NCBI RefSeq assembly: GCF_021272185.1 | Contig: NZ_JAJSEC010000013.1 | Coordinates: 1 to 64,000 of the forward strand | Direction: 5' to 3' | Origin: Roseivivax sp. GX 12232 | GTDB taxonomy: Bacteria > Pseudomonadota > Alphaproteobacteria > Rhodobacterales > Rhodobacteraceae | Length of the DNA: 64,000 nucleotides | Shown: positions 49,540 to 58,125 of the stretch, piece after piece | Position numbering within the stretch: the first letter of the stretch is position 1 | Layout of the letters: every line of letters starts with the position of its first letter | Position numbers and translations under genes: made by a program | Notes under the pieces: model-generated | Database searches by the model: none | Told to the model about the DNA's origin: nothing | The model's input: only the letters and a program-made list of their open reading frames with translations

Positions 49540-49558
49540 CTTTCAGTGCCACTGAAAG
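49540..49558. promoter_or_regulatory. Perfect palindrome in a convergent intergenic region
   Basis: CTTTCAGTGCCACTGAAAG is a perfect 9-base inverted repeat around one C, in a comparatively AT-rich 167-base gap. As RNA it could form CTTTCAG-TGCCA-CTGAAAG. It lacks a U-tract, so a protein-binding site or weak bidirectional terminator are both possible. Confidence 0.4.
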
Positions 49559-49647
49559 AGTGCCCTCTATGTCATTGAAATATGCACGATAAGCATGACA
49601 TCACGCCGCGCCAAAACGATCGCCGCCACGCCCCCGGCGCCGACCTC

Positions 49648-50523
49648 TCAGATCACCCCGAAGAACCGCTCCGGCAGCTGATACAGCACCCCGTAGTCCT
49701 TCCGGTCGAACTGCCAGAACCCGGTCTCCCCGCGCGGGGCCCAGCTTTCCTGCATCTCCCGGCGCAGCCAGTCCAGCTCGAAGCCCGAACGCTCCTCGAG
49801 CAGCCGGAAGCTCTCGAAGACGGCGCGGTCCTCGCCGCGCGCCTCGGCGAACCAGTGCCGCCCGATCGAAGTCTCCTTCACGCCCACGCCGATCTCCTCG
49901 ACCACCGCGTTGCGGCGGTCCATGGCGCGCACATACTGCCCGAAGTCGCAGAATTTCAGGTGGAAGAGATAAAGCCCCTCGGGCGTGTTGAGGTTCTCGG
50001 CCTTGGCGTAATGCCCGCCCCGCGACAGCTGCGCGGGCCGGCCGAGGACGCAAGGTTTGGAGTGATAGGGCAGAAGCTTCACGTGCCGGCGCGGGCCGAG
50101 GACATGGTCGCCCACCGGCGCCTCTTCGCGGTCGATGCGGTGGATCACGTCGAGCCCGATGGGCGTGTAGACCCGCGGCCGCCGCTTGGTCGCGAGCCAG
50201 CTCAGCAGGTCCTGCCCCGTGGCGGGGTCCATCACGACCAGCTCGTCGACATCGCCCACCACGACATGGGCGTAATAGCCCAGGAGCCCGGCCACCATGC
50301 CGTTCAGAAGCCGCCAGCGCTTGCGTTCGAACATCGGGTCGGCCTGGCCCGGCAGGCCGATGACATTGCAGCCCGCCGCCATCTCGGCGACCTCCGGGCC
50401 GCGCCCGTGGTTGACCACGTAGCAGTTTTCCCGCCCGAAGAGCCCGCCGTAGTAGCGCAGCCATTTGTCGAGGAAGAAGGTGTCGTCCCGCACCATGGTC
50501 AGGGCGGCGGCATGGGTCTGCAT
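49648..50523 (-). CDS. Glycosyltransferase family 2-like protein
   Basis: A 291-aa protein of the DUF-type Glyco_tranf_2_4 group common in roseobacters. It opens MQTHAAALTMVRDDTFFLDKW, with the sugar-nucleotide metal motif DVDE in HVVVGDVDELVVMDP and later GGHYAKAENLNTPEGLYLFH. Probably acts in the cytoplasm on a surface polysaccharide; target unknown. Its Shine-Dalgarno (AAGGAGG) lies partly inside a strong hairpin at 50528-50562. Confidence 0.82.
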   Translation of the reverse strand: MQTHAAALTMVRDDTFFLDKWLRYYGGLFGRENCYVVNHGRGPEVAEMAAGCNVIGLPGQADPMFERKRWRLLNGMVAGLLGYYAHVVVGDVDELVVMDPATGQDLLSWLATKRRPRVYTPIGLDVIHRIDREEAPVGDHVLGPRRHVKLLPYHSKPCVLGRPAQLSRGGHYAKAENLNTPEGLYLFHLKFCDFGQYVRAMDRRNAVVEEIGVGVKETSIGRHWFAEARGEDRAVFESFRLLEERSGFELDWLRREMQESWAPRGETGFWQFDRKDYGVLYQLPERFFGVI

Positions 50524-50527
50524 CTCT

Positions 50528-50562
50528 GCTCGGGCCTCCTTCGCGGGGTCTGAGGCCCGAGC
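50528..50562 (-). promoter_or_regulatory. Hairpin overlapping the glycosyltransferase ribosome-binding site
   Basis: A perfect 11-bp inverted repeat (GCTCGGGCCTC and GAGGCCCGAGC, 13-base loop). On the minus strand its 3' arm contains the second half of AAGGAGG, 11 bases before the ATG at 50523, so folding would hide the ribosome-binding site. It also sits 22 bases after the proV stop and may instead slow or end that transcript. Confidence 0.5.
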
Positions 50563-50584
50563 TTAGCCCCGGCGGCGCGCGGCG

Positions 50585-51616
50585 TCAGCCCTCCGCGCGC
50601 GGATCGAGGAGCCGTTTCAACAGCCCGGTCTCGCTGACCTGGCCGAGAAGCGCGCCGCCCTCTTCCACACCGACCGGCGCATCGGCCTCGGCGCAGCGGC
50701 GCATGACGTCGGCCACATGCATGTCGGCGGGCACGCGGACCTCGCAGGCGCCCTCGGCGGGCTCCATGACGTCGCGGGCGGTCAGCACGCCGAGCGGGTT
50801 CATATGGGCGACGAACTCGGCCACATAGTCGTTGGCGGGCTTGGAGTAGATCTCCTGCGGGCGCCCGCATTGCACGATCCGGCCGCCTTCCATGATGGCG
50901 ATGCGGTTGCCGATCTTGAAGGCCTCATCGAGGTCGTGGGAGACGAAGATGATCGTGCGCTTGAGCTCGCGCTGCAGCTCCAGCAGCTCGTCCTGCAGCT
51001 TGTTGCGGATCAGCGGGTCGAGCGCCGAGAAGGGCTCGTCCATGAGCAGGATCGGCGCGTCGGTCACGAAGGCCCGCGCCAGGCCCACGCGCTGCTGCAT
51101 GCCGCCCGAGAGGTCGCCGACCTTGCGGTCGCCCCAGCCGTCGAGCCCGACGAGCCCGAGCTGCCGGTCGGCCTTCTCGAGCCGCTCGTCCTTGCTGAGC
51201 CCGCCCAGCTCCAGGCCAAGCGCCACGTTCTCGCGCACCGTGCGCCAGGGCAGCAGGCCGAACTGCTGGAACACCATGGCGACGCGGTTGAGTCGCATCC
51301 GGCGCAGCTCGGCCGCGGGGGCATGGGTCACATCGACCATGCTGCCGCCGTCGCTGACCTCGACCTTGCCGCGCACCACCGGGTTCAGCCCGTTGATCGC
51401 GCGGAGGAGAGTGGATTTGCCCGAGCCGGAAAGGCCCATGAGCACCAGGATCTCGCCCTCTTCCACGTCGATGGAGCAATCGTGCACGCCCAGCACCTGG
51501 CCGGTCTCGCGCTGGATCTCGGGGCGGTCCTTGCCGGCGTCCATCATCGGCAGGGCGGTTTCGGGTTCGTCTCCGAAGACGATGGAGACATTGTCGATCT
51601 TCACGGCATGGGTCAT
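50585..51616 (-). CDS. choV: Choline/betaine ABC transporter ATPase
   Basis: A 343-aa ABC ATPase of the quaternary-amine (ProV/OpuAA/ChoV) type. Walker A LMGLSGSGKSTLL, signature LSGGMQQRVGLARAF, Walker B ILLMDEPFSALDPL and H-loop ISVSHD-like FVSHDLDEAF. The C-terminal about 60 residues form a CBS-like region (NPLGVLTARDVMEPAEGA) typical of this group. Its start overlaps the permease gene stop by 4 bases. The betI gene lies beyond the permease, pointing to choline uptake. Confidence 0.9.
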   Translation of the reverse strand: MTHAVKIDNVSIVFGDEPETALPMMDAGKDRPEIQRETGQVLGVHDCSIDVEEGEILVLMGLSGSGKSTLLRAINGLNPVVRGKVEVSDGGSMVDVTHAPAAELRRMRLNRVAMVFQQFGLLPWRTVRENVALGLELGGLSKDERLEKADRQLGLVGLDGWGDRKVGDLSGGMQQRVGLARAFVTDAPILLMDEPFSALDPLIRNKLQDELLELQRELKRTIIFVSHDLDEAFKIGNRIAIMEGGRIVQCGRPQEIYSKPANDYVAEFVAHMNPLGVLTARDVMEPAEGACEVRVPADMHVADVMRRCAEADAPVGVEEGGALLGQVSETGLLKRLLDPRAEG

Positions 51617-52452
51617 TTGCGGTCTCCCATGTTGAGGATGCGGTCGAGCATGATGGCCACGACGACGATGACGAAGCCGGATTCGAAGCCGAGCGAGGTG
51701 TTCACCTGGTTCAGCGCGCGCACCACCGGCACGCCCAGCCCGTCGGCGCCCACCAGCGCGGCGATCACCACCATCGACAGCGACAGCATGATGGTCTGGT
51801 TCAGCCCCGCCATGATCTGCGGAAAGGCCGAGGGCATCTCGACCTTCCAGAGCAGCTGGCGCGGGGTGGCGCCGAAGGCGGTCGCCGCCTCCTTGAGCGC
51901 GGTCGGCGTCGAGGAGATGCCCAGGTAGGTCAGCCGGATCGGCGCGGGCACCACGAAGATCACCGTGGCGATCAGCCCCGGCACCATGCCGATGCCGAAG
52001 AAGACGATCGCCGGGATCAGGTAGACGAAGGTCGGCAGCGTCTGCATCAGGTCGAGGATCGGACGCAGCGCGGTGTATAGCTTCGGCCGATGCGCTGCGG
52101 CGATGCCGATCGGCACGCCGACGCCCATGCAGACCACGCAGGCCGAGAGGATCAGCGTCAGGCTTTCCAGCGTCTCGGTCCAGTAGTCCTGGTTCAGCAC
52201 GAAGAGGAAACCCAGCGCCACGAAGAGGCAGATCTTCCAGTTGCGCTGCAGCACCCAGGTGATCGCCACGAAGGCGGCGATGACCACGAAGGGATGCGGG
52301 GTCTCCAGGGTCCAGAGGATCCCGTCGATCATCATCTCCATGAGCCAGGAGAGCGCATCGAGCAGGAATCCCAGGTTGCTGCGGATCCAGTCGAACACCG
52401 CCTCGGCGGTGTCCCCTACGGGTATCTTGTAATCGGTCAGCGTCTCGAGCAT
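51613..52452 (-). CDS. choW: Choline/betaine ABC transporter permease
   Basis: A 279-aa permease of the ProW/ChoW type with six or seven membrane helices (IAAFVAITWVLQRNWKICLF, LTLILSACVVCMGVGVPIGI, ALRPILDLMQTLPTFVYLIP). The EAA loop near GATPRQLLWKVEMPSAFPQIM contacts ChoV. No substrate-binding protein gene (choX) lies next to it here, unlike the usual choXWV. It is divergent from betI, with a BetI-like operator between them, so BetI probably represses it in the absence of choline. Confidence 0.9.
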   Translation of the reverse strand: MLETLTDYKIPVGDTAEAVFDWIRSNLGFLLDALSWLMEMMIDGILWTLETPHPFVVIAAFVAITWVLQRNWKICLFVALGFLFVLNQDYWTETLESLTLILSACVVCMGVGVPIGIAAAHRPKLYTALRPILDLMQTLPTFVYLIPAIVFFGIGMVPGLIATVIFVVPAPIRLTYLGISSTPTALKEAATAFGATPRQLLWKVEMPSAFPQIMAGLNQTIMLSLSMVVIAALVGADGLGVPVVRALNQVNTSLGFESGFVIVVVAIMLDRILNMGDRK

Positions 52453-52485
52453 CGCGGGGCGCTCCTGGTTACTGGCGTATTGTTG

Positions 52486-52499
52486 ATTGACGGGTCAAT
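52486..52499. promoter_or_regulatory. BetI-type operator between choW and betI
   Basis: ATTGACGGGTCAAT, a perfect 6-base inverted repeat with a 2-base centre, lies 34 bases before choW and 61 before betI. It resembles the ATTGAAC-GTTCAAT pattern of BetI sites in E. coli and other bacteria. Confidence 0.7.
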
Positions 52500-52559
52500 T
52501 AATCACGCTTTATGCTTTCATTGCAACCGGAGTCTGGCTCAAAGGGAATATCCACCCGG

Positions 52560-53129
52560 ATGACCAAGGAAATTCGACGCCGCGCCGACCTGATCGAAGC
52601 CACCCTGCGCGAGATCGGCGCGGAAGGCACGCTCAATGTCACCGTGGGCAAGATCGCCCGCCGCGCCGGGGTCTCTCCCGGGCTGGCCTTCCATTACTTC
52701 GGCGACAAGGAGCAGCTCTTCCTCGCCGCGATGCGGGCGATCCTGCGCGCCTTCCATGGCCAGGTGGTCGCGGCGCTGCACGAAGCCGAGGGCCCCGCCG
52801 CCCGGCTCGAGGCGATCCTGCGCGCGAGCTTCGCGCCCAGCCATTTCGAGGATGGCGCGGTGGCGGCCTGGCTGAACTTCTACGTCCTAGCCCAGACCTC
52901 GCCCGAGGCCCAGCGGCTGCTGGCGCTCTATCACCGGCGGTTCCATTCCAACCTGGTGCACGACCTGCGCCCGCTGGTCGGCTCCGAGCGCGCCCATGGC
53001 GCCGCCGAGCGCATCGCGGGGCTGGTCGACGGGCTTTACCTGCGCTTCGCGCTCGACCGCAACGCCGTCGATCCCGCGCCCGCCATCGCCCAGGTGCTGG
53101 CCGCGCTCGAGGCCGAGATCGCGGCCTGA
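52560..53129 (+). CDS. betI: TetR-family regulator, BetI-like
   Basis: A 189-aa TetR repressor, from ATG 52560 (MTKEIRRRADLIEATLREIG). The N-terminal helix-turn-helix is at about 25-48 (VGKIARRAGVSPGLAFHYFG), and the C-terminal domain has AAWLNFYVLAQTSPEAQRL, close to the BetI family and its choline-responsive pocket. The divergent choWV and the ATTGAC-GTCAAT site between them support BetI. The betABC choline-oxidation genes usual beside betI are not in the window. The ribosome-binding site is weak (AAAGGGA is too far). Confidence 0.85.
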   Translation: MTKEIRRRADLIEATLREIGAEGTLNVTVGKIARRAGVSPGLAFHYFGDKEQLFLAAMRAILRAFHGQVVAALHEAEGPAARLEAILRASFAPSHFEDGAVAAWLNFYVLAQTSPEAQRLLALYHRRFHSNLVHDLRPLVGSERAHGAAERIAGLVDGLYLRFALDRNAVDPAPAIAQVLAALEAEIAA

Positions 53130-53262
53130 GGCGCGGCGGTCCGGCAGGACGTTTTCAATAGAGTTGGGCTCGGCCCCTTCGTCGGATCGGTCCGCGCCCG
53201 CGTCGGTCCGCACGCAGCAGCGCCCCGCCCCCGCGTCGGACCAGCCCGCGCGGGGACCGCGC

Positions 53263-54015
53263 TCAGTCCTCCGCGCCCTCCTCGGTGGGGGCACCGCGGC
53301 GCGGGCGATAGCCCGTCGCCACCACGAATTTCTCCGAGGAATCGCTGCGCGAAGCCGGCGGCTTGACGTTGGCGACCTTGGTGAAGCGCTGCTTCAGAAG
53401 CGTCTGCAGCTCGGTCTCCGCCCCGCCGGCCAGCACCTTGGCGACGAAGGTGCCGCCCTCTTCCAGCACGTCGAAGGCGAACTCCGCCGCCGCCTCGCAG
53501 AGCGCCACGATGCGCAGATGGTCGGTCTGCTTGTGCCCCGAGGAGGAGGCCGCCATGTCCGACATGACCACATCCGCCGCCCCGCCAAGCCAGTCCTTGA
53601 CCTTGGCGTCGGCGTCGTCCTCGAGGAAATCGAGCTGGTGGATCTCGGCGCCGGGGATCGGCTCGACCTCCTGCAGGTCGACGCCCAGGACCCGGCCCTG
53701 GGCCTTGCCCGGCTTCTCGTTCAGCGCGTTGACCCGGCGCACCGCGACCTGGCACCAGCCGCCGGGGGCACAGCCCAGGTCCACGACCCGCGCACCGGGC
53801 ACGAGGAAGCGATATTTCTCGTCCAGTTCCAGGATCTTGAAAGCGGCGCGGCCGCGGTAGCCCTCGGCCTTGGCGCGCTTCACGTAAGGATCGTTGAGCT
53901 GGCGCTGCAGCCAGCGCGTGGAGGAGAGCTTGCGCCCGCGCGCGGTCTTGACCTTGGTCTTCAGCTCGCGCTGCCCCCGGCCCGAGCTTTTCCGGTCTCC
54001 GATCTTCTTCGCCAT
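53263..54015 (-). CDS. rlmE: 23S rRNA (uridine-2552-2'-O) methyltransferase RlmE
   Basis: A 250-aa RrmJ/FtsJ-type methyltransferase acting on U2552 of the 23S rRNA A loop in the 50S subunit. A basic N-terminus ([18 protein letters not shown]) is followed by the Rossmann SAM site [15 protein letters not shown]. Catalytic K-D-K-E residues appear in [34 protein letters not shown] and SEKFVVATG. It lies 83 bases downstream of ppx on the same strand, a common alphaproteobacterial pair. Confidence 0.95.
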   Translation of the reverse strand: MAKKIGDRKSSGRGQRELKTKVKTARGRKLSSTRWLQRQLNDPYVKRAKAEGYRGRAAFKILELDEKYRFLVPGARVVDLGCAPGGWCQVAVRRVNALNEKPGKAQGRVLGVDLQEVEPIPGAEIHQLDFLEDDADAKVKDWLGGAADVVMSDMAASSSGHKQTDHLRIVALCEAAAEFAFDVLEEGGTFVAKVLAGGAETELQTLLKQRFTKVANVKPPASRSDSSEKFVVATGYRPRRGAPTEEGAED

Positions 54016-54098
54016 GGTCCAAGTCTTCCCGTCTGCCAGCCTCGCGAGGGGCCTAGGCCGCGCGCCCCGCAGCCCGCGCCTTCGCACGGCGCCGCGGT

Positions 54099-55211
54099 TC
54101 AGTAAAGCGCGTCCTCGAGCACGCCGTCGGCCGACATCTGCGCGTAGAGCAGCCCCTCGCGCAAGCCCCGGTCGGCCACCGAGAGCCGATCGGTCGGCCA
54201 GCAGCGCAGGAGCGCCTGCAGGATCGCCGCGCCCGACATGATCAGCGCGTGGCGGTCCTGGCCGATGCGCGGATCGCGGCGGCGGCCCTCGGGGCCCATG
54301 GCCAGGTAGTTCTGGATCACCGCCTCGATCTGGTCGGAACTCATGCGCAGCCCGTCGACCTTGGTGCGGTCGTAGCGCTTGAGCCCGAGGTGCGAGGCCG
54401 CGACCGTGGTCACCGTGCCGCTGGTGCCGACGATCTGGAAGCCCTCGCGCGCCTGTTCGTCCTTGTAGGGCGCGAACTCGGCGAGGTTCTCCTCGAAGTA
54501 CCAGGACATCAGCGCGTAGCGCGCGGCGTCGTCCTCGACGTCCGAGAACTGGTCGCGCAGCGTCGCGACGCCTAGGGGCACCGAGATCCAGTCGACCACC
54601 TTGGCCGCCGGAAAGGGGCTCTCGGGGGCGTGGAAGCCCGCGTGCAGCCGCATGATCGCCCGCGGCCGGTCGCGTTTCGGCACCGAGGAGAGGTCGATCC
54701 AGACCAGCTCGGTCGAGCCGCCGCCGATGTCCACGACCAGGAGCTGCTCGGTGCGGGTCGAGACCAGCGGCGCGCAGGAGATCACCGCCAGCCGGGCCTC
54801 TTCCTCGGGCTGGATGATCTCGAGCGAGAGGCCGCTTTCGCGCTTCACCCGTCGGATGAAATCGCGCGCATTGGCAGCGCGGCGGCAGGCTTCGGTCGCC
54901 ACCAGCCGCATGCGCTGGACGTTGTGCCGCTTGATCTTCTGCTGGCAGACCCTGAGGGCCGCGACGGTGCGGCCCATCGAGCCGCGCGACAGCCGGCCCG
55001 TCCGCTCGAGCCCGTAGCCCAGCTGCACGGAGCGGGAAAAGCTGTCGACCACATGGAACTGACTGCCCTTGGGCTGGGCGATCAGCATACGGCAACTGTT
55101 TGTGCCCAAATCCAGCGCGGCATACAGCTCGCCTGGATCCGGGCCTTCTGGCGCGGGGCTCTCGACCGGTTGCAGGAAAGCGCCCGCACCTTTGGGACGC
55201 TCTGGCGCCAT
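54099..55211 (-). CDS. ppx: Ppx/GppA-family exopolyphosphatase
   Basis: About 370 aa from ATG 55211 ([16 protein letters not shown]), 9 bases after GGAAAGG; ATG 55217 is only 3 bases after it. An ASKHA-fold phosphatase: P-loop-like [25 protein letters not shown]-equivalent [27 protein letters not shown] and [14 protein letters not shown]. It degrades polyphosphate or ppGpp-type guanosine pentaphosphate; which one cannot be told. Upstream of rlmE. Confidence 0.92.
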   Translation of the reverse strand: MAPERPKGAGAFLQPVESPAPEGPDPGELYAALDLGTNSCRMLIAQPKGSQFHVVDSFSRSVQLGYGLERTGRLSRGSMGRTVAALRVCQQKIKRHNVQRMRLVATEACRRAANARDFIRRVKRESGLSLEIIQPEEEARLAVISCAPLVSTRTEQLLVVDIGGGSTELVWIDLSSVPKRDRPRAIMRLHAGFHAPESPFPAAKVVDWISVPLGVATLRDQFSDVEDDAARYALMSWYFEENLAEFAPYKDEQAREGFQIVGTSGTVTTVAASHLGLKRYDRTKVDGLRMSSDQIEAVIQNYLAMGPEGRRRDPRIGQDRHALIMSGAAILQALLRCWPTDRLSVADRGLREGLLYAQMSADGVLEDALY

Positions 55212-55393
55212 GATCATGCGCCTTTCCGGATTTCAACTTGAGCCCACGATACGCATTTGGGCAAGGCTCGGCAACACGGATCTGGGTCGCCGGGCGGCCC
55301 GCCCGAGGGCCCGCGCATGGCGCGAAAACGCTTGCCGTGCGGGGATTTGGCGGGGATCATCGCGGGAATTTGAGCAAGAGCGGACCCGCGCCC

Positions 55394-56314
55394 ATGCAGA
55401 TCACCCTGCCCCCCGAGGGGCTCTACCTGCACCTCGGCGCGCATCGCACCGGGACCGGCTCCTTCCAGGAGTTCCTGGCCTCGAACGAGGACGCCTTCGC
55501 CGACATGGGGATCAACCTCGCGGTGGCCAATCGCGACGGCTTGAGCCCGGGCTCGCTGCGCCTGCGCCTGCCCGACGCGCGCCACTTCCGGCGCGGCGAG
55601 CTGGAAGAGCGCGCGGTCCTGCGCGACGAGGCGCTCTCCGAGGCGCGGGTGAACCGCCGGGCGCGGACCTTGATCTCCGAGGAGAACATCCCCGGCAGTT
55701 TCAACGCGATCTTCGCCGATGCCCCCTACCGCGCTGCGCGCGAGCGCATGGGGTTTCTGAAGGCGGCGCTCGCGCGTCCGGTGCGCCGGGTGGTCTTCGT
55801 GACGCGCAGCTACGACAGCTTCTACCCTTCCGCCTACCGCAAGCGCTGCGAGTTCCGGAAGATCGCGCCATTTTCCGACTATGCGCCGCGGTTCCTGGCG
55901 GCGGCGCGCGGCTGGCCCGAGCTCATCGCCGACATCCAGGCGGCGCTGGCCTCCGAGAGCCTGGTGGTGCTGCGCTACGAGGACCGGCCCGATCACGCGG
56001 GGCTCCTGCGGGCGCTGATGCCGGAGTTGTCCCAGGAGGGGCTCACGCCGCTCGCCCGGCGCTACAACGTCTCGGCCAGCGATGCCGCCTGCCACGCGAT
56101 CCAGGCGGGTTTCTCGGCAGACCCGGGCCAGACGGCCCGCCAGGTCCGGGCGCTGATCCGCGCGCACGCCGAGGACCGGAGCGCGCCGCCCATCGCCGCT
56201 TTCACCCCCGAGGAGGTCGGTGTGCTGCGCGAGCGCTACAGCCGCGACCTCGAGGTCGTCGCCGCCATGCCCGGCGTGCGCCTGGTCACCGCGCCGCAGC
56301 CCGCGGCGGGGTGA
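55394..56314 (+). CDS. Sulfotransferase-like P-loop protein
   Basis: A 306-aa protein. Residues 9-27 (GLYLHLGAHRTGTGSFQEF) form a P-loop resembling the PAPS-binding loop of sulfotransferases, and VVFVTRSYDSFYPSAYRKR resembles the second (3'-phosphate) motif with its Arg and Ser. This group is common in roseobacter polysaccharide regions. The Thr-Gly-Thr-Gly in place of the usual SGTT/TGTT may weaken PAPS binding. Substrate unknown. It begins behind no strong Shine-Dalgarno. Confidence 0.75.
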   Translation: MQITLPPEGLYLHLGAHRTGTGSFQEFLASNEDAFADMGINLAVANRDGLSPGSLRLRLPDARHFRRGELEERAVLRDEALSEARVNRRARTLISEENIPGSFNAIFADAPYRAARERMGFLKAALARPVRRVVFVTRSYDSFYPSAYRKRCEFRKIAPFSDYAPRFLAAARGWPELIADIQAALASESLVVLRYEDRPDHAGLLRALMPELSQEGLTPLARRYNVSASDAACHAIQAGFSADPGQTARQVRALIRAHAEDRSAPPIAAFTPEEVGVLRERYSRDLEVVAAMPGVRLVTAPQPAAG

Positions 56315-56440
56315 GGGGTTGGGGCGTGGTTGAGGGTGGTTCGGTCGTGGTCGGTGAGGATTGACCTAAGACCGACCGGGGCTGACCTCTGGCACTGAGT
56401 GTCCGGCTGCCGCCCTGCCCCCTCACCACCCATCCCAACA

Positions 56441-56626
56441 GAGGGCGCGCGCCGGACCGGGGGCCGGCGCTTCTGACATCCGAGCAAAGCACTTTATCCC
56501 GGCAAGGTCAGGGCTAGGGGGGAGCTATGCGCGCCACCCCAAGGAGCGCCGGCCCAAGGGGCCGGTCCGGCGCGCGCCCGGCATCTTCGATGCTATTCGG
56601 GCGCAAGAGGCGCGGGGTGAGAGGGA
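56441..56626 (+). repeat. Structured extragenic repeat, copy C
   Basis: Third copy, about 34 kb from the others and in the same orientation. It starts GAGGGCGCGCGCCGGACC, keeps the inverted arms and CCGGCCC-AAG-GGGCCGG, and has GCATC-TTC-GATGC where copies A and B have GCACC-TTC-GGTGC, a compensatory change that keeps the stem. Similarity fades after about 56615. It is again preceded by a GT-rich stretch (56308-56360). The other bases of the 56315-56842 gap hold a terminator at 56680 and no gene. Confidence 0.8.
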
Positions 56627-56679
56627 GCCACACAAGACCAACCGCCGCAACACACCCCTCCACCCCACAACATGAGCCC

Positions 56680-56705
56680 GGCTCACCAAGACGGTGAGCC
56701 TTTTT
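56680..56705 (+). terminator. Rho-independent terminator
   Basis: Perfect 8-bp stem GGCTCACC-AAGAC-GGTGAGCC followed by TTTTT. It lies between repeat copy C and the one-carbon operon and could end either a transcript from the sulfotransferase gene or one through the repeat. Confidence 0.85.
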
Positions 56706-56842
56706 CCGATCCCCGCCTGTGGCACTCCGCGCCCGCGCCGCTATGCTGCAGGAGGTCGCCCAGTGACCGCCGAGGGTCGAAAATCGACCCTGACGGCGCG
56801 CGCTTTCTCGATATGGCTCGACCACCACGGAAGGAACGGCTC

Positions 56843-57139
56843 ATGCCCGACGTCACCATCGTCTATTGGCGCGATATCCCCGCCCAGGTCATCGTCGGCC
56901 GGGGCCGCCGCGCCGAGAAACGCCCGCTCGCGGAGCGTTTCGAACAGGCGATCGACCGCGCGGCGATGAAATCCGGCGCGGCCGAGACCGACGCCTATCT
57001 CGCCGAATGGCGCAAGGGCGCGCCCTACCCCGTGGATGGCAGCCCCGCCGAGGCCGCTGCGGCAGAGGCCGCGCGGCTCGAGGCGGAATACGATCAGCCG
57101 CGTCTGAAGGCGCTGATCGACAACCATGGCCGGGATTAG
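56843..57139 (+). CDS. PF13769 'virulence factor' domain protein
   Basis: A 98-aa protein starting MPDVTIVYWRDIPAQVIVGR (ATG 56843, AAGGAAC upstream). This is the small Virulence_fact domain (PF13769), whose name is misleading, as it is common in free-living alphaproteobacteria. Its gene is regularly the first of a one-carbon operon, followed here by a MetF-like protein, a HAD phosphatase and a methyl-THF:corrinoid methyltransferase. The function is unknown; context suggests a role in folate or B12-linked methyl transfer. Confidence 0.8.
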   Translation: MPDVTIVYWRDIPAQVIVGRGRRAEKRPLAERFEQAIDRAAMKSGAAETDAYLAEWRKGAPYPVDGSPAEAAAAEAARLEAEYDQPRLKALIDNHGRD

Positions 57140-57170
57140 AAACCCGGTCCGGCGCGCGACGGAGGTCCTC

Positions 57171-58103
57171 ATGGCGCTTCTTCCCTTCCGCAAGACCAAG
57201 ACCCCGGCCCCCGGCCCCGAGCGCGGCGCGCTCGCCGCCTTCATGGCCGGCCATTCCATCGAGGTCATGCCCCGGACCGCCGCCAAGATCGCGGACTTCC
57301 GCGCGCTCCTGGCGCCCGGCACCCGCGTCTACATCGCCCATATCGACGGCACGCCGATCGAGGAGATGGTCGAGACCGCCCGCCGCCTCGCCGCCGAGGG
57401 CTTCGAGGTCATGCCGCATTTCCCCGCCCGGATCATCCCCGACCGCGCCACGCTTCAAGACTGGATCGCCCGCTACCAGGGCGAGGCGGGCGTCACCCAG
57501 GGGCTGATCCTCGCCGGCGGGGTCGCCTCGCCGAAAGGCGCCTTCGACAGCTCCATGCAGCTTCTGGAAACCGGGCTCTTCGATGCGGCGGGCTTCACCC
57601 GGCTGCATGTGGCCGGCCACCCCGAGGGCAACCGCGACATCGACCCCGATGGCGGCGAGCGCATGGTCATGCAGGCCGCGCGCTGGAAACAGGACTTCTC
57701 CGAGCGCAGCGACGCGCAGATGGCGCTGGTCACCCAGTTCGCCTTCGAGGCCCAGCCGATCATCGCCTGGACCGAACGGCTCGCCGCCGAGGGCATCCGC
57801 CTGCCGGTGCATGTCGGCCTCGCCGGGCCCGCGAAGCTGCAGACGCTCATTCGCTTCGCGGTGGCCTGCGGCGTCGGCCCCTCGCTCCGGGTCTTGCAGA
57901 AGCGCGCCATGGATGTGACCAAGCTGGTGCTGCCCTATACCCCCGACGAGGTCGCCCGCGCGCTGGCCGCGCACAAGGCGGCCCATCCCGAAAGCCTCAT
58001 CGAGGCGGCGCATCTCTTCCCGCTCGGCGGGATCGGCCCGAGCGCCGACTGGCTGCGCGACCTCGAGACCACGGCCCGGGCCCGCGCCCGCGGCGGGTCG
58101 TGA
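57171..58103 (+). CDS. Methylenetetrahydrofolate reductase-like protein
   Basis: A 310-aa TIM-barrel protein of the MetF/MTHFR superfamily, from ATG 57171 after GGAGG (57161-57165); ATG 57126 inside the previous gene lacks a ribosome-binding site. Recognisable are VYIAHIDGTPIEEMVETARR, QGLILAGGVASPKGAFDSS, FTRLHVAGHPEGNRDI and ALVTQFAFEAQPIIAW. It is divergent from E. coli MetF, so substrate and electron donor are uncertain. It probably supplies methyl-THF to the methyltransferase at 58794. Confidence 0.78.
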   Translation: MALLPFRKTKTPAPGPERGALAAFMAGHSIEVMPRTAAKIADFRALLAPGTRVYIAHIDGTPIEEMVETARRLAAEGFEVMPHFPARIIPDRATLQDWIARYQGEAGVTQGLILAGGVASPKGAFDSSMQLLETGLFDAAGFTRLHVAGHPEGNRDIDPDGGERMVMQAARWKQDFSERSDAQMALVTQFAFEAQPIIAWTERLAAEGIRLPVHVGLAGPAKLQTLIRFAVACGVGPSLRVLQKRAMDVTKLVLPYTPDEVARALAAHKAAHPESLIEAAHLFPLGGIGPSADWLRDLETTARARARGGS

Positions 58104-58125
58104 CGCGCCCCTGACCGGAGACCCG

